Shown: one piece after another, positions 5,930 through 8,026 of the stretch
Layout: every line of letters starts with the position of its first letter
How positions within the stretch are numbered: position 1 is the first letter of the stretch
Source of the DNA: Pseudomonadota bacterium
Lineage (GTDB): Bacteria > Desulfobacterota > Desulfobacteria > Desulfobacterales > Desulfosarcinaceae
NCBI GenBank assembly: GCA_023435265.1
Contig: JAEYRZ010000048.1
Coordinates: 1 to 8,026 of the forward strand
Direction: 5' to 3'
DNA: 8,026 bases
Made by a program: the position numbers and the translations under genes
Notes under the pieces: generated by a model
Databases searched by the model: none
Seen by the model: only the letters and a program-made list of their open reading frames with translations
Told to the model about the DNA's origin: nothing

Positions 5930-6775
5930 TTAACGGAGATCACCCGGGCACCCGCCGGTTCCGTTCAACCAGGGAACCGGCGGATAGGCCCGCCGCCGCC
6001 AGGGCCAGCCCAGATCGATGATCGTTCCGGGACGATCGATTTCGGCCAGGGCCGTAAGCGCCCGGCCCAGAACGGCCGCCTGCTGGTTCCGGTTACCAGG
6101 TTCGCCCAACGGATGGCCGAACGGCCAGCGCAGGAAGACGGAGCGCGGCGGTTTGACCCGCTCCGTATATTCGCGCACGATCGAGATCCCGATCGTCGAT
6201 ATGCCCCGGGATTCGATCGCTCGTTGAATCAATCCGACCGATTGATTGCAGATCCCTCAGGCCGGGGTCAGCAGTACGCTGTCGACCCCCTGCGCCGCCA
6301 GCAGCGCGGCCGCCTGCGGCGCCGTACGCGCTTTCAGCGCCGATACATGCGGGCCCACGATGTGGCCCATGAAGGAGACATGCCGCTCGGCCACGCCTCC
6401 GATGCAGCCGGCCGCAGCCAGCTCACGCAGCAGTTGGATCGGAAAGACGATGTTGATATCGCGGTCGGCATCACGATGGTCGTAGTAATCGTGCGTGATA
6501 CGGAAATCGCCTCCGATGGTGGCGCCGTCGATCTCGCGGAAAGAGGGATCTCCATTGCGGTCGGTCATGTCGAATGCCGGCTGATGGCGGTGGTGGATGC
6601 CGGCCGTGGTCACCAGGGCGATTTTCGACTCCCGGATCGGTTTTCTTACGGGCACCCAGGGAATAGTCTCCGATTCAAGCGGCTGAAAAGCATCGATCAA
6701 CCGCCGGGCCAGTATGGGAAAACGGGCTGCCAGACGGGCCGTTGCCCGATTTGCGAATCGTCTTAAGCGTATCAA
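5930..6775 (-). CDS. Selenoprotein of the glycine/sarcosine/betaine reductase selenoprotein B (GrdB-like) family, Sec at codon 173
   Basis: Read through an in-frame TGA (6257-6259), this is one protein of 281 residues with selenocysteine at 173. Ordinary translation gives two fragments: residues 1-172, and the rest, which has no good start. Family features lie on both sides in the same frame: ALVTTAGIHHRHQPAFD (53-69), HDYYDHRDADRDINIVFP (95-112), HVSFMG (132-137), DSVLLTPA (165-172), then Sec-Gly-Ile-Cys176 and GLIQRAIESRGI. After that come REYTERVKPPR, WPFGHPLGEPGN and PGTIIDLGWPWR. Homologues of this GrdB-like family, as I recall them, carry Sec or Cys here, and UxxC is a redox pair. The proposed start is TTG 6775, four nt after a strong AGGAGG. 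The protein has no signal peptide and is much shorter than true GrdB, so glycine reductase activity is not implied; its substrate is unknown. It sits 52 bases after the copper ATPase gene and 14 before the cyclase gene. Confidence 0.88.
6208..6259 (-). promoter_or_regulatory. Bacterial SECIS element with the recoded UGA
   Basis: On the minus strand the UGA (6259-6257) is followed by nine nt and then AATCAATC (6247-6240), loop GGTCG (6239-6235) and GATTGATT (6234-6227). This is a perfect 8-bp stem, and its loop begins 17 nt after the UGA. An outer helix can form between GGGAT, directly after the UGA (6256-6252), and ATCCC (6212-6208). Bacterial SECIS elements lie inside the coding region just after the UGA and present a small apical loop containing GU to SelB. 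The E. coli fdhF loop is AGGUCU, and GGUC is shared here. SelB binding itself cannot be shown from sequence. Confidence 0.78.
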
Positions 6776-6779
6776 ACTT

Positions 6780-6785
6780 CCTCCT
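6780..6785 (-). promoter_or_regulatory. Ribosome binding site supporting a TTG start for the selenoprotein
   Basis: AGGAGG on the minus strand is followed by AAGT and then TTG (6775-6773). No ATG or GTG lies near, and the family N-terminus begins not far downstream, so TTG is the best start. The spacing of 4 nt is slightly short. Confidence 0.6.
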
Positions 6786-6827
6786 GCCGCGGTGCGCCTG
6801 GCTGCGCGGTTCCCGTCTAACAGGCTG

Positions 6828-8026
6828 TTAATCGATCCTGGCTTTGTACAGCCGCAGGCTGTTGCTCACCACCGAAATGCTGCTCATGGCCATAGCGAGA
6901 GCCGCCAGAATCGGATGCAGCTGGCGCAGCATCATGGGGACTTGCTCCAGGGGCGCCAAAACACCGGCCGCCACCGGGATCAGGACGATGTTGTAGACGA
7001 ACGCCAGAAAGAGGTTCTGCCGCATCGTGCGCATGGTCTGGCGGCTGACGGCGATGGCGCGGGGAATCCCGGCCAGGCTGCCGCTGACCAGAACCACGTC
7101 CGCGGTTTCGATGGCCACGTCGGTGCCGGTGCCGATGGCCAGGCCGACATCGGCCTGGGCCAGCGCCGGTGCATCATTGATGCCGTCGCCCACCATGCCC
7201 ACCCGGCGCCCCTGATCCCGGACGGCTTTGACTTTGGCCGATTTCTCCTCGGGCCGCACCTCGGCAAAGATCTGGTCGATTCCGACCTGCGACGCGATGG
7301 CGGCGGCCGTGCGCGCGTTGTCGCCGGTCAGCATCGCCACCTGCAGCTTCAGGCGGTGCAACTCTGCCACCGCCGCGCGCGAGTCGCCCTTGACGCGGTC
7401 GGCCACCGCGAGCAGTCCCGCCGGTCGTTCGCCGGCCAGCACGGCCATCACCGTTTTGCCTTCCGCCTGCAGCCGGTCGATGTGCGCCCGGGCCGCTTCC
7501 GTCAAATGCTGTTCGAACCACCCCGGCTTGCCGATGCGCAGATCCAGGCCCTCGATCCGCGCCTCCACGCCCAGGCCTGCCCGGGCCATGAACTTTTCCG
7601 GTTCGGAAAGTTCGATGCCGCGGTGGCGCGCCTCCTCGACCACAGCCCGCCCCAGCGGGTGTTCCGATCCCTGCTCGGCCGAGGCCGACAGACGCATCAG
7701 GTCGTTCTCGCCGAGCGCGCCGTCCAAGACCACCAGGTCGGTCAGCGCGGGCTTGCCTTCGGTGATCGTGCCGGTTTTGTCCAGGATGATCGTATCGAGA
7801 CGGTCGGCCTTCTGCAGCGCTTCGGCACGCTTGAAGAGAATGCCCTTTTCGGCGCCTTTGCCGGTGCCGGCCATGATCGCCGTGGGTGTGGCCAATCCCA
7901 GTGCGCAGGGACAGGCGATCACCAGCACGGCCACCAGGCGGATCATGGCCGGTACGAATTCGCCGGTCACCGACCACCAAATGGCAAACGTGATTACGGC
8001 GATCACGATGACGGCCGGCACGAAGA
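6828..8026 (-). CDS. copA: Cu+-exporting P-type ATPase (P1B-1, CopA-type), C-terminal part (partial)
   Basis: The gene enters from beyond the right edge. The visible 399 residues cover the last part of the membrane core, the ATP-binding and phosphorylation domains and the C-terminal helices. Counting from the codon at 8021, the metal site Cys37-Pro-Cys39 lies in IACPCALGLATPTAIMAG and the phosphorylated Asp81 lies in DKTGT. These are followed by SEHPLG (N-domain His-Pro), GLGVEA, MLTGDNARTAAAIA and GDGINDAPALAQADVG. The final two helices carry YN followed by Pro, and MSSISVVSNSLRL; together with CPC these define Cu+-specific P1B-1 pumps. The protein would move Cu+ (or Ag+) out of the cytoplasm. 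Any N-terminal heavy-metal-binding domain is outside the window. It ends at TAA 6828-6830, 52 bases before the selenoprotein start, with no U-tract terminator between them, so co-transcription is plausible. Confidence 0.93.
   Translation of the reverse strand, partial: FVPAVIVIAVITFAIWWSVTGEFVPAMIRLVAVLVIACPCALGLATPTAIMAGTGKGAEKGILFKRAEALQKADRLDTIILDKTGTITEGKPALTDLVVLDGALGENDLMRLSASAEQGSEHPLGRAVVEEARHRGIELSEPEKFMARAGLGVEARIEGLDLRIGKPGWFEQHLTEAARAHIDRLQAEGKTVMAVLAGERPAGLLAVADRVKGDSRAAVAELHRLKLQVAMLTGDNARTAAAIASQVGIDQIFAEVRPEEKSAKVKAVRDQGRRVGMVGDGINDAPALAQADVGLAIGTGTDVAIETADVVLVSGSLAGIPRAIAVSRQTMRTMRQNLFLAFVYNIVLIPVAAGVLAPLEQVPMMLRQLHPILAALAMAMSSISVVSNSLRLYKARID

Noticed and set aside
6257..6259. 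Nonsense mutation (pseudogene) explanation for the TGA
   Set aside because: The frame is intact on both sides, the position corresponds to a Sec/Cys column of the family, a Cys follows at +3, and a SECIS-like hairpin lies at the right distance. Decay would rarely produce all of these.
5250..6766. Two long plus-strand open frames opposite the cyclase and selenoprotein genes
   Set aside because: They have shadow composition and no plausible initiation context, and the minus-strand genes carry clear family motifs.
6788..6827. GC-rich stem CCGCG/CGCGG between the ATPase and selenoprotein genes
   Set aside because: It has a long loop and no T-run, and it lies just before the ribosome binding site. 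It is not supported as a terminator.

Overview
The window is GC-rich and gene-dense. It looks like a chromosomal segment of an anaerobic deltaproteobacterium, of the Desulfobacterota sulfate-reducer type. That placement is an inference. It rests on a cobalamin-dependent radical SAM enzyme, a duplicated Gate-domain membrane protein, a Cys-rich small membrane protein, and a gene that makes sense only if UGA is read as selenocysteine. No rRNA, tRNA, CRISPR array, transposase or integrase was recognised.

Left part, plus strand (1-1720): the end of a FabZ-like hotdog dehydratase overlaps, through a GTGA junction, an integral-membrane methyltransferase of the isoprenylcysteine methyltransferase type. 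A lipoprotein of the DUF2846 type follows, with its own strong ribosome binding site, and ends in a good rho-independent terminator. Converging on that terminator from the right is a minus-strand B12-binding radical SAM gene (1714-3054).

Middle (3055-5105): a 240-base divergent spacer separates the radical SAM gene from a plus-strand Gate-domain (nucleoside-recognition-like) membrane protein. That gene converges with a small four-helix membrane protein carrying two cysteine clusters. A 321-base gap follows. It holds no intact gene, but contains a possible decayed PilZ-like fragment and two short palindromes.

Right part, all minus strand and probably one transcription unit read from right to left (8026 to 5106): a CopA-type Cu+ P-type ATPase (N-terminus outside the window), a GrdB-family selenoprotein, and a membrane-anchored diguanylate cyclase with an intact GGEEF motif and I-site. 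The selenoprotein is the most notable item. Ordinary translation splits it into two fragments at a TGA (6257-6259), but frame and family similarity continue across it. The TGA falls in a UxxC redox motif and is followed at the expected distance by a perfect 8-bp hairpin with a GGUCG loop, as expected of a bacterial SECIS element. The close packing of copper export, a redox selenoprotein and c-di-GMP synthesis is unusual, but a functional link is only inferred.
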